64,000 nucleotides of DNA, from positions 434,001 through 498,000 of the forward strand of contig NZ_OZ034688.1 of assembly GCF_964026685.1 (NCBI RefSeq), written 5' to 3'. A program made the translations under genes and the position numbers. Source of the stretch: Candidatus Providencia siddallii (GTDB taxonomy: Bacteria > Pseudomonadota > Gammaproteobacteria > Enterobacterales > Enterobacteriaceae). How positions within the stretch are numbered: the first letter of the stretch is position 1; every line of letters begins with the position of its first letter. The notes under the pieces were generated by a model. That model saw nothing but the letters and a program-made list of their open reading frames with translations, was not told the origin of the DNA and searched no databases. Positions 23,614 through 33,946 of the stretch are shown piece after piece.

Positions 23614-23984
23614 TATTTATTAGATATTAATAATTAAATTATTTTCGAAATTATTTTTTTAATAAAATTTTTATAAAACTATTTAATATTTATTATTTTA
23701 TATTATTTTATAAAAAATAAAAAAATAAAATTTTAAATTATTTACTACATATAAAATTTTCACAAATTCAATTTTTGAAAAATAATTAACAATTAATTAA
23801 AATACACAATTTTAATTAATTGTTAATTTAATAACATGTTATATAAATATTATGTTTTGTCTATAAAATTAAATATTTCTTATAATTAAAAAATTAATAT
23901 TAAATTAATTATATTTTCATTATATTAATAAAATAATCAACAAAATATATTAAAACTTAAATATAAATTAATATGATTAATATA
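23614..23984. other. Non-coding region between pckA and pitA
   Basis: 371 AT-rich bases on the shared minus-strand path from pckA to pitA. It contains the 17-bp hairpin at 23787-23825, listed separately. Otherwise nothing is recognisable. Confidence 0.5.
23787..23825 (-). terminator. Hairpin downstream of pckA
   Basis: Perfect 17-bp inverted repeat (23787-23803 and 23809-23825) around a 5-base loop, 160 bases past the pckA stop. On the minus strand it is followed by TTATTTTTC, which suits an intrinsic terminator. The stem has a single G-C pair. Confidence 0.5.
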
Positions 23985-25604
23985 TTATATTTGTGGACCA
24001 AATTTAATCAACATTTTCCCTTTTATTGAATCAGTATATTTATAAAAATTATCAATAAAACATTTAGCTAGATATTTAGCTTTATCAATCCATTCAGATT
24101 CATTTTTGTAACTACTACGTGGATCAAAAAAATATTTTTCAATACCAAATATTTTTTTTGGTATAATTAAATTAAAAATTGGTAAAATATCCACACCAAA
24201 TTTTTCAATGTTATCGTTTAAAATTAAATCAATAATCATACGAGTTTTTTTAATTGAAATACGTTCACCTTTGTTATTCCAACCAGTATTAACTAAAAAA
24301 GCTTTTGCGTTTACTTTTTTCATTCGATTTGCTAATATTTCAGTATATCGTATTGGATGCAATGATAAAAATGCTGAGCCAAAACATGCAGAAAAAGTTG
24401 GCATATGTTTTTTAATACCGCATTCTGTTCCTGCTATTTTTGATGTAAATCCAGATAAAAAATAATATTGTGTTTGTTCTAATGTTAGAATAGATACTAA
24501 TGGAAGTACCCCAAAAGCATCAGCTGTTAGAAAAATAACTTTTGTTGGATGTCCTGCTTTAGATATAGGTTTAACTATATTTTTAATATAATTGATTGGA
24601 TAAGAAACACGAGTATTTTCTGTTTTTGAACTATTATAAAAATCAACAGATCCATCTGATAAAACTATTACATTTTCTAGTAAAGCGTCTCGTTTGATAG
24701 CATTAAAAATATCTGGTTCATTTTTTTTAGATAAATTAATAGTTTTTGCATAACAACCTCCTTCAAAATTAAATACACCATTACAATCCCATCCATGTTC
24801 ATCGTCACCAATTAACTTTCGTTTAGAATCATTAGATAAAGTTGTTTTACCAGTTCCTGATAAACCAAAAAAAATTGCTGCATCACCTTTTTTACTAACA
24901 TTAGCAGAACAATGCATTGATGCTATTCCTTTTAACGGTAACAAATAATTCATAATAAAAAACATTCCTTTTTTCATCTCGCCACCATACCAAGAACCAC
25001 CTATAAGTTGCATACGCTCTGTTAAATTAAAAACAATAAAGTTTTCGGAATTTAATCCTTGTTCTTTTCAGTTTGGATTTACACATTTAGATGCATTCAT
25101 AACAATAAAATTAGGTTTAAAATTAATTAAATCTTTATTATTCGGTCTTATAAACATATTTTTTACAAAATGAGCTTGCCATGCTACTTCTGTAATAAAT
25201 CTAACCTTTAAACGAGTATCTATATTTGCACCACAAAAAGCATCTACAATAAATAATTTTTTATTAGATAATTGTTTACATACTAAACATTTTAATTTCA
25301 TCCAAATTTCTTTTGATATTGATTTATTGTCATTTATTATTTTATTATTATCAGTCCACCATATAGTATCCTTAGTTATATCATCATATACAATATATTT
25401 ATCTTTCGGAGAACGACCTGTAAATTTTCCTGTATCAACAGCTACAGCACCAAAAGTTGTTATTGTTCCACGTTCTAATCCATTAAGTTCTGGTTTTGTT
25501 TCTTCCTTTAATAAAAATTTATAACTAGGATTGCAAATTATTTCTTTTACGTTTAAAATGCCATAATTTTCAAGTGATTTTAAAATCATAACTCTACTAT
25601 TCAT
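23985..25604 (-). CDS. pckA: Phosphoenolpyruvate carboxykinase (ATP), with UGA read as Trp at codon 179
   Basis: Converts oxaloacetate and ATP to phosphoenolpyruvate, the committing step of gluconeogenesis from organic and amino acids. 539 residues when read through, against 540 in E. coli. A single in-frame TGA at 25068-25070 replaces the Trp of the E. coli [14 protein letters not shown]; here [16 protein letters not shown]. Motifs before it include [12 protein letters not shown] and [17 protein letters not shown]. After it come [17 protein letters not shown], the P-loop [11 protein letters not shown] and [14 protein letters not shown]. The ATP and metal sites lie in the second part, which has no start of its own with a ribosome site. 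Stop TAA. Confidence 0.95.
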
Positions 25605-26064
25605 TATACTATTCCTTATATAAAATATAATTACTATAAAATTATTTATAATATAGTTAAAAAATAAAAATAAAAATAAATTATTTTATAATTTTAATTT
25701 ATATAATTTAATTATATTTAAACATATTAAATTTATTAAATAATCAGTAACAAATTATTTACATCCAATTATTTTATAATATAAAACTATATAAATTATT
25801 TTTTTAATTTTTAAAAATATTTAACCAAGAAATATATGATATTATCAAATTAACATAATAAATTTATTTTTAAGAAAAAATATTTTTTTAAAATTATTAA
25901 AAATATCAAATAATATAAATATAAATATTATTTGATATTTATATTTGATTATTTTTATGTAAAATTTTACAAAATAATTTTTATAAAATTTTACATAAAA
26001 ATAAATAAAAATATATATATAATTAAAATCTATTTAAAATTATAAAAAACAATATAAAAAAATT
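25605..26064. other. Divergent pckA-nudE intergenic region
   Basis: 460 AT-rich bases between the divergent starts of pckA and nudE. Two perfect stem-loops lie at 25901-25940 and 25951-26002 (separate entry). No gene or RNA recognised; promoters for both genes must be here. Confidence 0.5.
25901..26002. repeat. Two adjacent perfect inverted repeats
   Basis: First pair: arms of 16 bases at 25901-25916 and 25925-25940 with an 8-base loop. Second pair: arms of 19 bases at 25951-25969 and 25984-26002 with a 14-base loop. They lie between two divergent genes, where a terminator is not needed, so their role is unclear. They may be leader structures of nudE or pckA transcripts, binding sites, or a relic of a lost gene's terminator. 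Confidence 0.6.
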
Positions 26065-26616
26065 ATGATTAATTTAAAAAAACCAAAAATATTAAATATA
26101 CAAAATATTATAAAATCTAAATTATTTAATATTCAATCTGTTGCACTTGAGTTTAGTAATGGTGTTAAACGAACTTATGAAAGAATGAAACCAAATAATA
26201 ATGAATCAATATTAGTTATACCAATAATAAATAAAAAAATAATTTTAATATATGAATATGCGGTTGGAATTGAAAATTATGAATTAGGTTTTCCAAAAGG
26301 TTCTATTAATTCAAAAGAATCAATATTTGAAGCTGCACAACGTGAACTAAAAGAAGAAATAGGTTATGGAGCTAATATAATCACCTCTTTAGCAAAATTA
26401 ACTATATCACCATCTTATTTTTCTTATCAAATGAATATTCTTATTGCACAAAATCTTTATAATGAAAAACTTAATGGTGATGAACCAGAACCATTATTAC
26501 AAATCAAATGGCCTATTTCTAAAATGATGCATTTACTAAATCATCCGAATTTTAACGAAGCTAGAAATATTAGCGCACTTTTTTATTTAGAACGATTTTT
26601 AAAAAAAGATGCTTAA
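26065..26616 (+). CDS. nudE: ADP compounds hydrolase NudE
   Basis: Nudix hydrolase acting on ADP-ribose, NADH and diadenosine polyphosphates in E. coli. 183 residues (E. coli 186). Conserved N-terminus with KPKILNIQNI and LEFSNGVKRTYERMKP. Full Nudix box from GSINSKES to QRELKEEIGYG, and the C-terminal NEARNISALF. It converges on mrcA with only 15 bases between the stops, the same neighbour as in E. coli. Second Nudix enzyme in the window after RppH. Stop TAA. Confidence 0.95.
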   Translation: MINLKKPKILNIQNIIKSKLFNIQSVALEFSNGVKRTYERMKPNNNESILVIPIINKKIILIYEYAVGIENYELGFPKGSINSKESIFEAAQRELKEEIGYGANIITSLAKLTISPSYFSYQMNILIAQNLYNEKLNGDEPEPLLQIKWPISKMMHLLNHPNFNEARNISALFYLERFLKKDA

Positions 26617-26631
26617 AATTATATAATATAT

Positions 26632-29151
26632 TTAAAATAATTCTTCTCGATCAGAATTATCTTCTGTAAATATAGGTAATTCAAGTTCTTTTATTTCATA
26701 ATCCTTTGGTTCCGTTCCTTCAATATAATATTCTTTAAGAGAAGAACCTAATTTACCAGTTTTATCATCTATAGAAACAGATATTATTCCTCTTGGTGGT
26801 AATATTTTTCTTATTGGAACACCAATTAAAACTGTTTTCATAAAATCATTCCAAATTGGTTGAGCACTTTTTGCTCCAACTTCTACTCCATACATATGAG
26901 TATTGCCTAATGTTCGTTTATTATCATCAAAACCTATCCATGCAGTAGCAACTATATTCGGGGCATAACCAGAAAACCATGCATCTTTCGAATTATTAGT
27001 TGTTCCTGTTTTACCACCAATATCCCGTCTGCCCATAAAAATTTTAGCAGAACGCCATCCAGTACCCAACCAATTTGATTCACCATATATATTTGTCATC
27101 ATAGCATTTTTTATTAAAAAAGCAATTTGTTCGTTAATAACATAAGGAGCACATATATTTTTTAAATTATTTTGATATTTTTTATTTTTTAATGTATCAA
27201 TTACTTTATTATTATAAATAACATCATTTGTTTTAATTAATTCATCTATTATTTTATCTTTCAAAAGTTCTTTTTCAAAATTATCATATGATATTTGTGT
27301 ATTAATATAATTAGAACATATAGTCTTAGGAGTTGTTTTAAAAATAACTTGTTTTTTATTATTTTCTATTTTTGAAATATAGTAAGGATCAATTAAATAT
27401 CCACCATTTACTATAACTGAGTAAGCTCGTACCAATTGTAACGGGGTAAATGAAGATACACCTAATGCAATTGATTCTGTATTATTAATATTTTCTAAAG
27501 GAAAACCGAAACGTGTTAAATAATTAGAAGCATATTCTATGCCAATAGCTCGTATCATTCTTACCATGACAACATTTTTAGATTGACCTAAACCTTGACG
27601 TAAACGTATAAGACCATCATATTTTGCTGGAGAATTTTTTGGACGCCAATTTGAATTTTTACCTGAATCCCATCTACTAATTGGTGCGTCATTAATTAAT
27701 GATGATAACGTCATACCTTTATCAATTGCAGCTGCATATAAAAATGGTTTTATACTAGAACCAACTTGTCTTAACGATTGAGTAACACGATTAAATTTAC
27801 TTAAATTAAAATTAAATCCACCTACTAATGTAGTAATTGCTCCATTATTCGGATTTAAAGCAATAAAAGCTGCATTTACATCTGGAATCTGAGATAAATA
27901 CCATTCATTTTTTATTTTTCTAACCCAAATTTGTTCTCCAGCATGAATTACATTATTAATCATCATTGGTGGTATTCCTTGTTTTTCGTCAGAAATAAAC
28001 CTACGAGCCCATCTAACACCTTTCATAGTAATTACTTCTTGTGACCCGTTAGATAATAATATATTTGCACTATTTTTAAAAACAGAAAGTACCACTGCAG
28101 GTTCTAATTCCATATATTTAGAAATTTCTTTCAATTTTTTAAGTATTTTACTAATTCCCCAAGAAGACTCTCCAGATTTCCATAATATTTCTGAAGCACC
28201 TCTGTAACCATGTCTTTCATCATAATTAATAACATTATTTTGTACAGCATTTATAGCTGCTAATTGGTGTTTACTAATTATTGTAGTATATACTTTATAT
28301 CCATCAATATATGCATTTTCCCCGTATTTATTATATAACGTTTGACGAACCATTTCTGATAAATATGGTGCATTAACTTCAATTTTTGCAATATGATAAA
28401 ATGTTTTTATTTTTTCTTTTTTAGCATAATTATATTGATTTTTTGTAATATAACCTTCTTCAAACATACGTAAAAGAACTATATTTCGCCTATTAGTAGC
28501 ACGATTATAGGAATAAAACGGGTTAAATGTTGAAGGTGCTTTCGGTAAACCTGCAATCATTGCTATTTCATTTAAAGTTAACTTATCAACTGTCTTACCA
28601 AAATATACATATGCTGCTGCTCCAACACCATATGCACGATTTCCTAAATAAATTTTATTTAAATATAATTCTATAATTTCATTTTTGGTAAATAATTGCT
28701 CTATACGAATTGCTAAGAAAACTTCTTTAGCTTTACGTAAAAATGTTTTTTCTGGACTTAAATAAAAATTTCTTGCAAGTTGTTGAGTTATAGTGCTTGC
28801 GCCTTGAGAAGGATATCCTGATATTATTAACATTATTAAAGCACGAAAAATACCTATAACATCAATACCATGATGATCATAATAACGACGATCTTCTATG
28901 GCAATAAAAGCCTGAACCATTAGTAATGGAATTTCGTTTAACATTACTGGGACACAATGCTTTTCACCGTATTGAGCCATTAACTTATTATCTGCACTAA
29001 ATATTTTCAATGGAACCTGAAGATGAATATCTTTCATCATTGTTACATCTGGTAATGATTTTTCTACATACTTATATACACAATAAATAAATATAGCTCC
29101 AAAAAAGATACAACAAAAGACAAAAACAAAAAAATATTTAACAAACTTCAT
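26632..29151 (-). CDS. mrcA: Penicillin-binding protein 1A
   Basis: Bifunctional murein synthase with transglycosylase and transpeptidase activities. 839 residues (E. coli 850). One N-terminal membrane anchor (residues 5-25); GT51 domain with EDRRYYDHHGID, GASTITQQLARN and ELYLNKIYLGN. Transpeptidase domain with the serine motif SSIKPF (about residue 467), SKN in GQSKNVVMVR, and KTG in GGKTGTTNNSKDAWF. All catalytic motifs are intact, so the organism still makes peptidoglycan; this agrees with RodZ and Lgt. Stop TAA. Confidence 0.97.
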   Translation of the reverse strand: MKFVKYFFVFVFCCIFFGAIFIYCVYKYVEKSLPDVTMMKDIHLQVPLKIFSADNKLMAQYGEKHCVPVMLNEIPLLMVQAFIAIEDRRYYDHHGIDVIGIFRALIMLIISGYPSQGASTITQQLARNFYLSPEKTFLRKAKEVFLAIRIEQLFTKNEIIELYLNKIYLGNRAYGVGAAAYVYFGKTVDKLTLNEIAMIAGLPKAPSTFNPFYSYNRATNRRNIVLLRMFEEGYITKNQYNYAKKEKIKTFYHIAKIEVNAPYLSEMVRQTLYNKYGENAYIDGYKVYTTIISKHQLAAINAVQNNVINYDERHGYRGASEILWKSGESSWGISKILKKLKEISKYMELEPAVVLSVFKNSANILLSNGSQEVITMKGVRWARRFISDEKQGIPPMMINNVIHAGEQIWVRKIKNEWYLSQIPDVNAAFIALNPNNGAITTLVGGFNFNLSKFNRVTQSLRQVGSSIKPFLYAAAIDKGMTLSSLINDAPISRWDSGKNSNWRPKNSPAKYDGLIRLRQGLGQSKNVVMVRMIRAIGIEYASNYLTRFGFPLENINNTESIALGVSSFTPLQLVRAYSVIVNGGYLIDPYYISKIENNKKQVIFKTTPKTICSNYINTQISYDNFEKELLKDKIIDELIKTNDVIYNNKVIDTLKNKKYQNNLKNICAPYVINEQIAFLIKNAMMTNIYGESNWLGTGWRSAKIFMGRRDIGGKTGTTNNSKDAWFSGYAPNIVATAWIGFDDNKRTLGNTHMYGVEVGAKSAQPIWNDFMKTVLIGVPIRKILPPRGIISVSIDDKTGKLGSSLKEYYIEGTEPKDYEIKELELPIFTEDNSDREELF

Positions 29152-29987
29152 TTTAAAAATTCCAAATTTTAATATTTACTCAATAATAAAAATATAAAAC
29201 AATATAATAAAATGTTTATTAATTTATTAAATAATTATATATAATTAAAATTTATTAATTTTTATTTTTATAAAACTTATTCAATAAATATTTATATGTA
29301 AAATTAATATATAATACTAATTTATTTTTAAAACTTCATAATATTTGTATCATATAAAAACATTTTTCTAAATATTCATTTATTATATTACATACTTTGT
29401 GTAAAATATAAAAAATATTTTTATTTAAAAATATTCGTATTAATTTTTTTAAAAAAAATAAAAAAACAAAATTATATACTTTATATTTATAGAATTATTT
29501 ATAAAAAAAATAAAAACTTGCAATTATTTTACATAAATAAAATATAAAAATCATAAAATTATATAATAAATTGTAATTTAATTACAAAAAATTAAATTTA
29601 ATATTTTATAAGTATTATAATAAATAAATTATTACAAAACAAAAACATAATGATAAATTAAAATATTGTATCAATAATAACATGAGTAATTATATTTTAA
29701 TATAAAAAATAAATAAATATATATTTTTATCTTTGTAATAAACTTACAAAAATAAAATATCAAAAAAATAACTATTTTTTTATAAAGCGATAATTATTTT
29801 ATAAAAAATATTTTTAATTAATATATAAAAACAAAATAATTGATATTACAACAAAATAATTTTATTATTTAATTAAATTAATATGTTTATCAAAAAAAAT
29901 TATTTAATTTATTATTCAAATAACAACTATTTAAAACATATAAATAATTAAACTATTTATATTATAATTAATATAAGAAATAAATAT
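29152..29987. other. Long non-coding region between mrcA and aroK
   Basis: 836 almost pure A/T bases between divergent mrcA and aroK. In E. coli the hofM-hofQ genes lie here. No remnant, RNA or convincing hairpin seen. Confidence 0.55.
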
Positions 29988-30515
29988 ATGACAGAAAAAC
30001 GCAATATTATTTTAGTTGGACCAATGGGATCAGGAAAAACTACTATTGGACGTCAATTATCTAAACAACTAAATATGGATTTTTTTGATTCTGATTATGA
30101 GATAGAAAAACAAACAGGTGTTGATATAAGCTGGATATTTGATTTAGAAGGTGAAAACGGTTTTAGAAAAAGAGAAAAAAAAATCATTAATAAACTTACA
30201 AAAAAACAAGGTATTATTTTAGCAACTGGTGGCGGAACTATAAAACTTAAAGAAATACGCAATCGTTTGTCAATTTGTGGTGTTGTTATATATTTAAAAA
30301 CAAGTATTGAAACACAACTTTCTCGTACAAATTTTAATAATAAACGCCCGTTATTACAAATTAACTCTCGTGAAATCCTTCAAAAATTATCAAACGAACG
30401 AAACCCAATGTATAAAGAAATAGCTGATATAACTATTCACACAGATAAACAAAAAACAAAAACTGTTACTTATAAAGTTATTGAATTATTAAAAAAAAAA
30501 TATTATTTATTTTAA
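29988..30515 (+). CDS. aroK: Shikimate kinase I
   Basis: Phosphorylates shikimate at the 3-hydroxyl with ATP, a step toward chorismate. 175 residues (E. coli 173). Walker [12 protein letters not shown] at residue 11, substrate motif [33 protein letters not shown] and the lid arginine region NKRPLLQ. It is followed by aroB after 23 bases, as in E. coli, so both are probably one transcript. Stop TAA. Confidence 0.97.
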   Translation: MTEKRNIILVGPMGSGKTTIGRQLSKQLNMDFFDSDYEIEKQTGVDISWIFDLEGENGFRKREKKIINKLTKKQGIILATGGGTIKLKEIRNRLSICGVVIYLKTSIETQLSRTNFNNKRPLLQINSREILQKLSNERNPMYKEIADITIHTDKQKTKTVTYKVIELLKKKYYLF

Positions 30516-30538
30516 TAATATAAAAATGGAAATAAAAA

Positions 30539-31624
30539 ATGACGAAATATTGTATTACAATAAATGACGTTAATTATCCAGTAAAAATAATAAAAAATTT
30601 ATATCATAAAATTAATATATTTAAACAATTAATTTCAACAAAACAAATTATAATAATTACAAATAAAACAATAAAAACATTTTATTTAAAAACAATAAAA
30701 AATATTTTTAAAAATACAGTTATTAAAATAGATTCAATTATTATTCCAGATGGAGAAAAATATAAAAATTTATCAATTATAAATAATATTATTACTAAAT
30801 TACTAAAAAAAAAATATACTAAAAATATTACTTTGTTAGCTTTAGGTGGTGGAGTTATTGGTGATATTACTGGTTTTGTAGCATCAATATATAAACGCGG
30901 TGTACAATTTATTCAAGTACCAACAACATTGCTTTCACAAGTAGATTCTTCTATTGGTGGAAAAGTAGGTGTTAATCATATTTTAGGAAAAAATATGATT
31001 GGAACGTTTTATAAACCAACTTCTGTTATAATAAATTTAGATTTTTTAAAAACATTACCAAAAAGAGAATTATACTCAGGTTTTGCTGAAGTAATTAAAT
31101 ATTCTATTATTTTAGATAAAGCTTTTTTTAATTGGTTAGAAAATAATATTAATCTTTTATTACAACTTAATAAAGAAGCAATAGAATATTGTGTTTATAA
31201 ATGTTGTAAGTTAAAATTAAAAATAGTTTCAATTGATGAAAAAGAAAAAAAATCATTACGTACATTACTTAATTTTGGGCATACATTTGGTCACGCAATT
31301 GAAACATATATGTGTTATGGTACATGGTTACATGGAGAAGCTATTTCAGTAGGAATTGCAATTGCAACAAAAATATCTGAATTAAAAAAACAAATAACAT
31401 CAAAAGAAGCTAATAGAATAATTACACTTTTAAAACAAGCACATTTACCAATAAAAGGTCCTTTTGAAATGAAACCTAATCATTATATCACTTACATGAT
31501 AAATGATAAAAAAAATATAAATAACAAAATTAATTTAATACTACCAATATCAATTGGAAAATCTATAATATATCAGAATATCGATATAAAAACTATCACA
31601 CTAGCTATATCTTATTTAAAATAA
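30539..31624 (+). CDS. aroB: 3-dehydroquinate synthase
   Basis: NAD+-dependent cyclisation of DAHP to 3-dehydroquinate, second step of the shikimate pathway. 361 residues (E. coli 362). Seen: IIPDGEKYKNL, NAD site LGGGVIGDITGFVASIYKRG, QVPTTLLSQVDSSIGGK, and metal-binding FAEVIKYSII, LNFGHTFGHAIE and WLHGEAISVG. The damX and dam genes that follow in E. coli are gone. Stop TAA. Confidence 0.97.
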   Translation: MTKYCITINDVNYPVKIIKNLYHKINIFKQLISTKQIIIITNKTIKTFYLKTIKNIFKNTVIKIDSIIIPDGEKYKNLSIINNIITKLLKKKYTKNITLLALGGGVIGDITGFVASIYKRGVQFIQVPTTLLSQVDSSIGGKVGVNHILGKNMIGTFYKPTSVIINLDFLKTLPKRELYSGFAEVIKYSIILDKAFFNWLENNINLLLQLNKEAIEYCVYKCCKLKLKIVSIDEKEKKSLRTLLNFGHTFGHAIETYMCYGTWLHGEAISVGIAIATKISELKKQITSKEANRIITLLKQAHLPIKGPFEMKPNHYITYMINDKKNINNKINLILPISIGKSIIYQNIDIKTITLAISYLK

Positions 31625-31989
31625 TATAAACTATAATTTAATATATTTTATAAAAAATATTTTTATTATAAAAATATAAAATTTAATCTAAACATAGTTA
31701 TTTGATTATTTTAAATACTTATATTTAATATATTATTTAAATATAAAATATATAAAATAATCATATGATAAATATGATATATTATATTAAATCAATGCTT
31801 AAGATATAAAAAAATAAAAATAAATAAAATTCTATAAAATATTTTTAAATACATATTTAAATGTAAAATTATTAAATATTTTAATATTATTTATAAATAT
31901 AAAAAATTAATAATTTTATTAAATATTTTAATTTTAAATTTTTTTAATAAACAAAAATTTAAAATTAAAATGTATTCTTAGGATCAAAT
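31625..31989. other. Non-coding region between aroB and rpe
   Basis: 365 AT-rich bases at the place of damX and dam in E. coli. Only a short 7-bp hairpin-like repeat near 31760 is visible. A ribosome site AGGA stands just before the rpe start. Confidence 0.45.
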
Positions 31990-32664
31990 ATGAAAAAATT
32001 TATTATTTCTTCATCTATTTTATCTGCTGATTTTGCACGTTTAGGAGAAGATATAAATAAAGTTCTTATAGCTGGTGCAGATAAAATACATTTTGATGTT
32101 ATGGATAATCATTATGTGCCAAATTTAACATTTGGTCCACAAGTTTTTAAATCACTAAATGATTATGGAATTACAGCTCCAATAGATATACATCTAATGG
32201 TTAAACCAATTGATCGTATAATATATGACTTTATAAAAGTTGGTGCTAAACATATAATTTTCCATCCAGAAACAAGTAAAAATATTAAAAAAACTTTAGA
32301 ATTAATTAAAGATTATGGATGCACTTCAGGATTAGCATTAAATCCAAAAACATCATTTAATTATCTTGAATCTGTAATGGATAAAATTAATACAATATTA
32401 CTTATGTCTGTAAATCCTGGATTTGAAGGACAATTATTTATCCCAAATACATTAAATAAAATACGTCAACTTCGAAAAAAAATAAACGATAGTAAATATA
32501 AAATTAATTTAGAAATTGACGGTGGGATAAAAATAAATAATATTTTATCAATCGCAAACGCTGGAGCAAATATATTCGTTATAGGTTCTGCAATTTTTCA
32601 TCAAAAAAATTATAAATATGTTATAGATGAAATAAACAATAAACTATTAAAAAACTCTAATTAA
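31990..32664 (+). CDS. rpe: Ribulose-phosphate 3-epimerase
   Basis: Interconverts ribulose 5-phosphate and xylulose 5-phosphate in the pentose phosphate pathway. 224 residues (E. coli 225). TIM barrel with [50 protein letters not shown] and EIDGGI; the metal-binding histidines and aspartates are in place. The ATG 31990 is preceded by AGGATCAAAT. Next in E. coli come gph and trpS; gph is missing here. Stop TAA. Confidence 0.97.
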   Translation: MKKFIISSSILSADFARLGEDINKVLIAGADKIHFDVMDNHYVPNLTFGPQVFKSLNDYGITAPIDIHLMVKPIDRIIYDFIKVGAKHIIFHPETSKNIKKTLELIKDYGCTSGLALNPKTSFNYLESVMDKINTILLMSVNPGFEGQLFIPNTLNKIRQLRKKINDSKYKINLEIDGGIKINNILSIANAGANIFVIGSAIFHQKNYKYVIDEINNKLLKNSN

Positions 32665-32751
32665 AATATTTTTTCTGATATTTTAATTAATAAAAAGTTA
32701 TTAAATATATATAATATAAAATTATTTTAAAAATATAAATAAAATTAACAA

Positions 32752-33777
32752 ATGAAAACTTTTATAAAAAAACAAATAGTATTTAGCGGTACACAACCTT
32801 CCGGTAAATTAACTATAGGTAATTATATAGGCGCTTTACGACAATGGGTTAAATTGCAAAATAATTACGATTGTATTTATTGTATAGCAGATCAACATTC
32901 TTTAACTATTAAACAAGATCCAAAAAAAATACATAAAAAAATATTTGATACTTTAGCAATATATTTAGCATGTGGTATAGAACCTAAAAAAAGTATTATC
33001 TTTACTCAATCTCATGTTCCACAACATTCGCAATTAAACTGGATATTAAATTGTTTTACGTATTTTGGTGAATTAACTAGAATGACACAATTTAAAGATA
33101 AAATAATTAAGCAAATTAAAAATATTAATTCTGGTTTATTTAATTATCCTGTTTTAATGGCATCAGATATATTAATTTATCAAACTAATAAAGTACCAGT
33201 TGGTATCGATCAAAAACAACATATTGAATTATGCAGAAATATTGCTAAACGTTTTAATAAAATATATGGAAAAATATTTTCCATACCAGAACAACTTATC
33301 GATTACGAAAATAATAAATCAACTATAATGGGATTACAAGAACCAACAAAAAAAATGTCTAAATCTGATTTAAATATAAACAATATAATAACTTTAATGG
33401 ATAATCCAAAGATTATATCAAAAAAAATTAAATATGCTTTAACTGATTCTGAAAAACAAGAAAATAATATTTATTATGATATTAAAAATAAACCAGGAAT
33501 TTCAAATTTATTAAATATTTTATCAGGATTTACTGGTAAAAAAATTACTGATTTGGAAAATGAATTTAAAGGTTATAAATATAATTTTTTAAAAAATACT
33601 GTATCTGATGTAATTTCTAATTTCTTAATTGAAATACAAAAACAATTTAATTACATTAGAAAAGATGAAATTTTACTTAAAGAAATTATAAAAAATGGAG
33701 CTCAAAAAGCAATTGAACGCGCACAAATTACTTTAAATAAAGTATATGAGATAATTGGTTTTATAAAAATACATTAA
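32752..33777 (+). CDS. trpS: Tryptophanyl-tRNA synthetase
   Basis: Class I synthetase that charges tRNA-Trp. 341 residues (E. coli 334, with a slightly longer N-terminus here). HIGH-type motif TIGN in [57 protein letters not shown] and the KMSKS loop TKKMSKSD are all intact. It has special interest here: if UGA is read as Trp, this enzyme must charge the tRNA that reads it. I see no obvious change in motifs that would betray this. Stop TAA. Confidence 0.97.
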   Translation: MKTFIKKQIVFSGTQPSGKLTIGNYIGALRQWVKLQNNYDCIYCIADQHSLTIKQDPKKIHKKIFDTLAIYLACGIEPKKSIIFTQSHVPQHSQLNWILNCFTYFGELTRMTQFKDKIIKQIKNINSGLFNYPVLMASDILIYQTNKVPVGIDQKQHIELCRNIAKRFNKIYGKIFSIPEQLIDYENNKSTIMGLQEPTKKMSKSDLNINNIITLMDNPKIISKKIKYALTDSEKQENNIYYDIKNKPGISNLLNILSGFTGKKITDLENEFKGYKYNFLKNTVSDVISNFLIEIQKQFNYIRKDEILLKEIIKNGAQKAIERAQITLNKVYEIIGFIKIH

Positions 33778-33894
33778 TTTTATAATTTTTTATATAAATA
33801 TAAAAAACAAATTTATATTTAATTAATATAAACATTCAATATAATAATGAAATTATAATTGATATATAATATAAAATTATCGCATTTACAAAAT

Positions 33895-33933
33895 TAACAA
33901 ATAGTAATTCTTAATTTTAATTACTATTTGTTA
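33895..33933. terminator. Bidirectional hairpin terminator between trpS and sodA
   Basis: Perfect 15-bp inverted repeat (33895-33909 and 33919-33933) with a 9-base loop between convergent trpS and sodA, 13 bases past the sodA stop. It contains two G-C pairs, more than the surroundings. T-rich sequence on both sides is weak. Confidence 0.6.
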
Positions 33934-33946
33934 TTAAATTTACAAT

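Noticed and set aside
25068..25070. Sequencing errors as the cause of the TGA codons
   Set aside because: Errors would also make frameshifts and other stops. Five errors, all TGG-to-TGA in conserved genes and none elsewhere, are unlikely. It cannot be excluded without reads.
31750..31780. Hairpin between aroB and rpe as a terminator
   Set aside because: Only 7 bp and all A-T except one pair; common by chance in this DNA.
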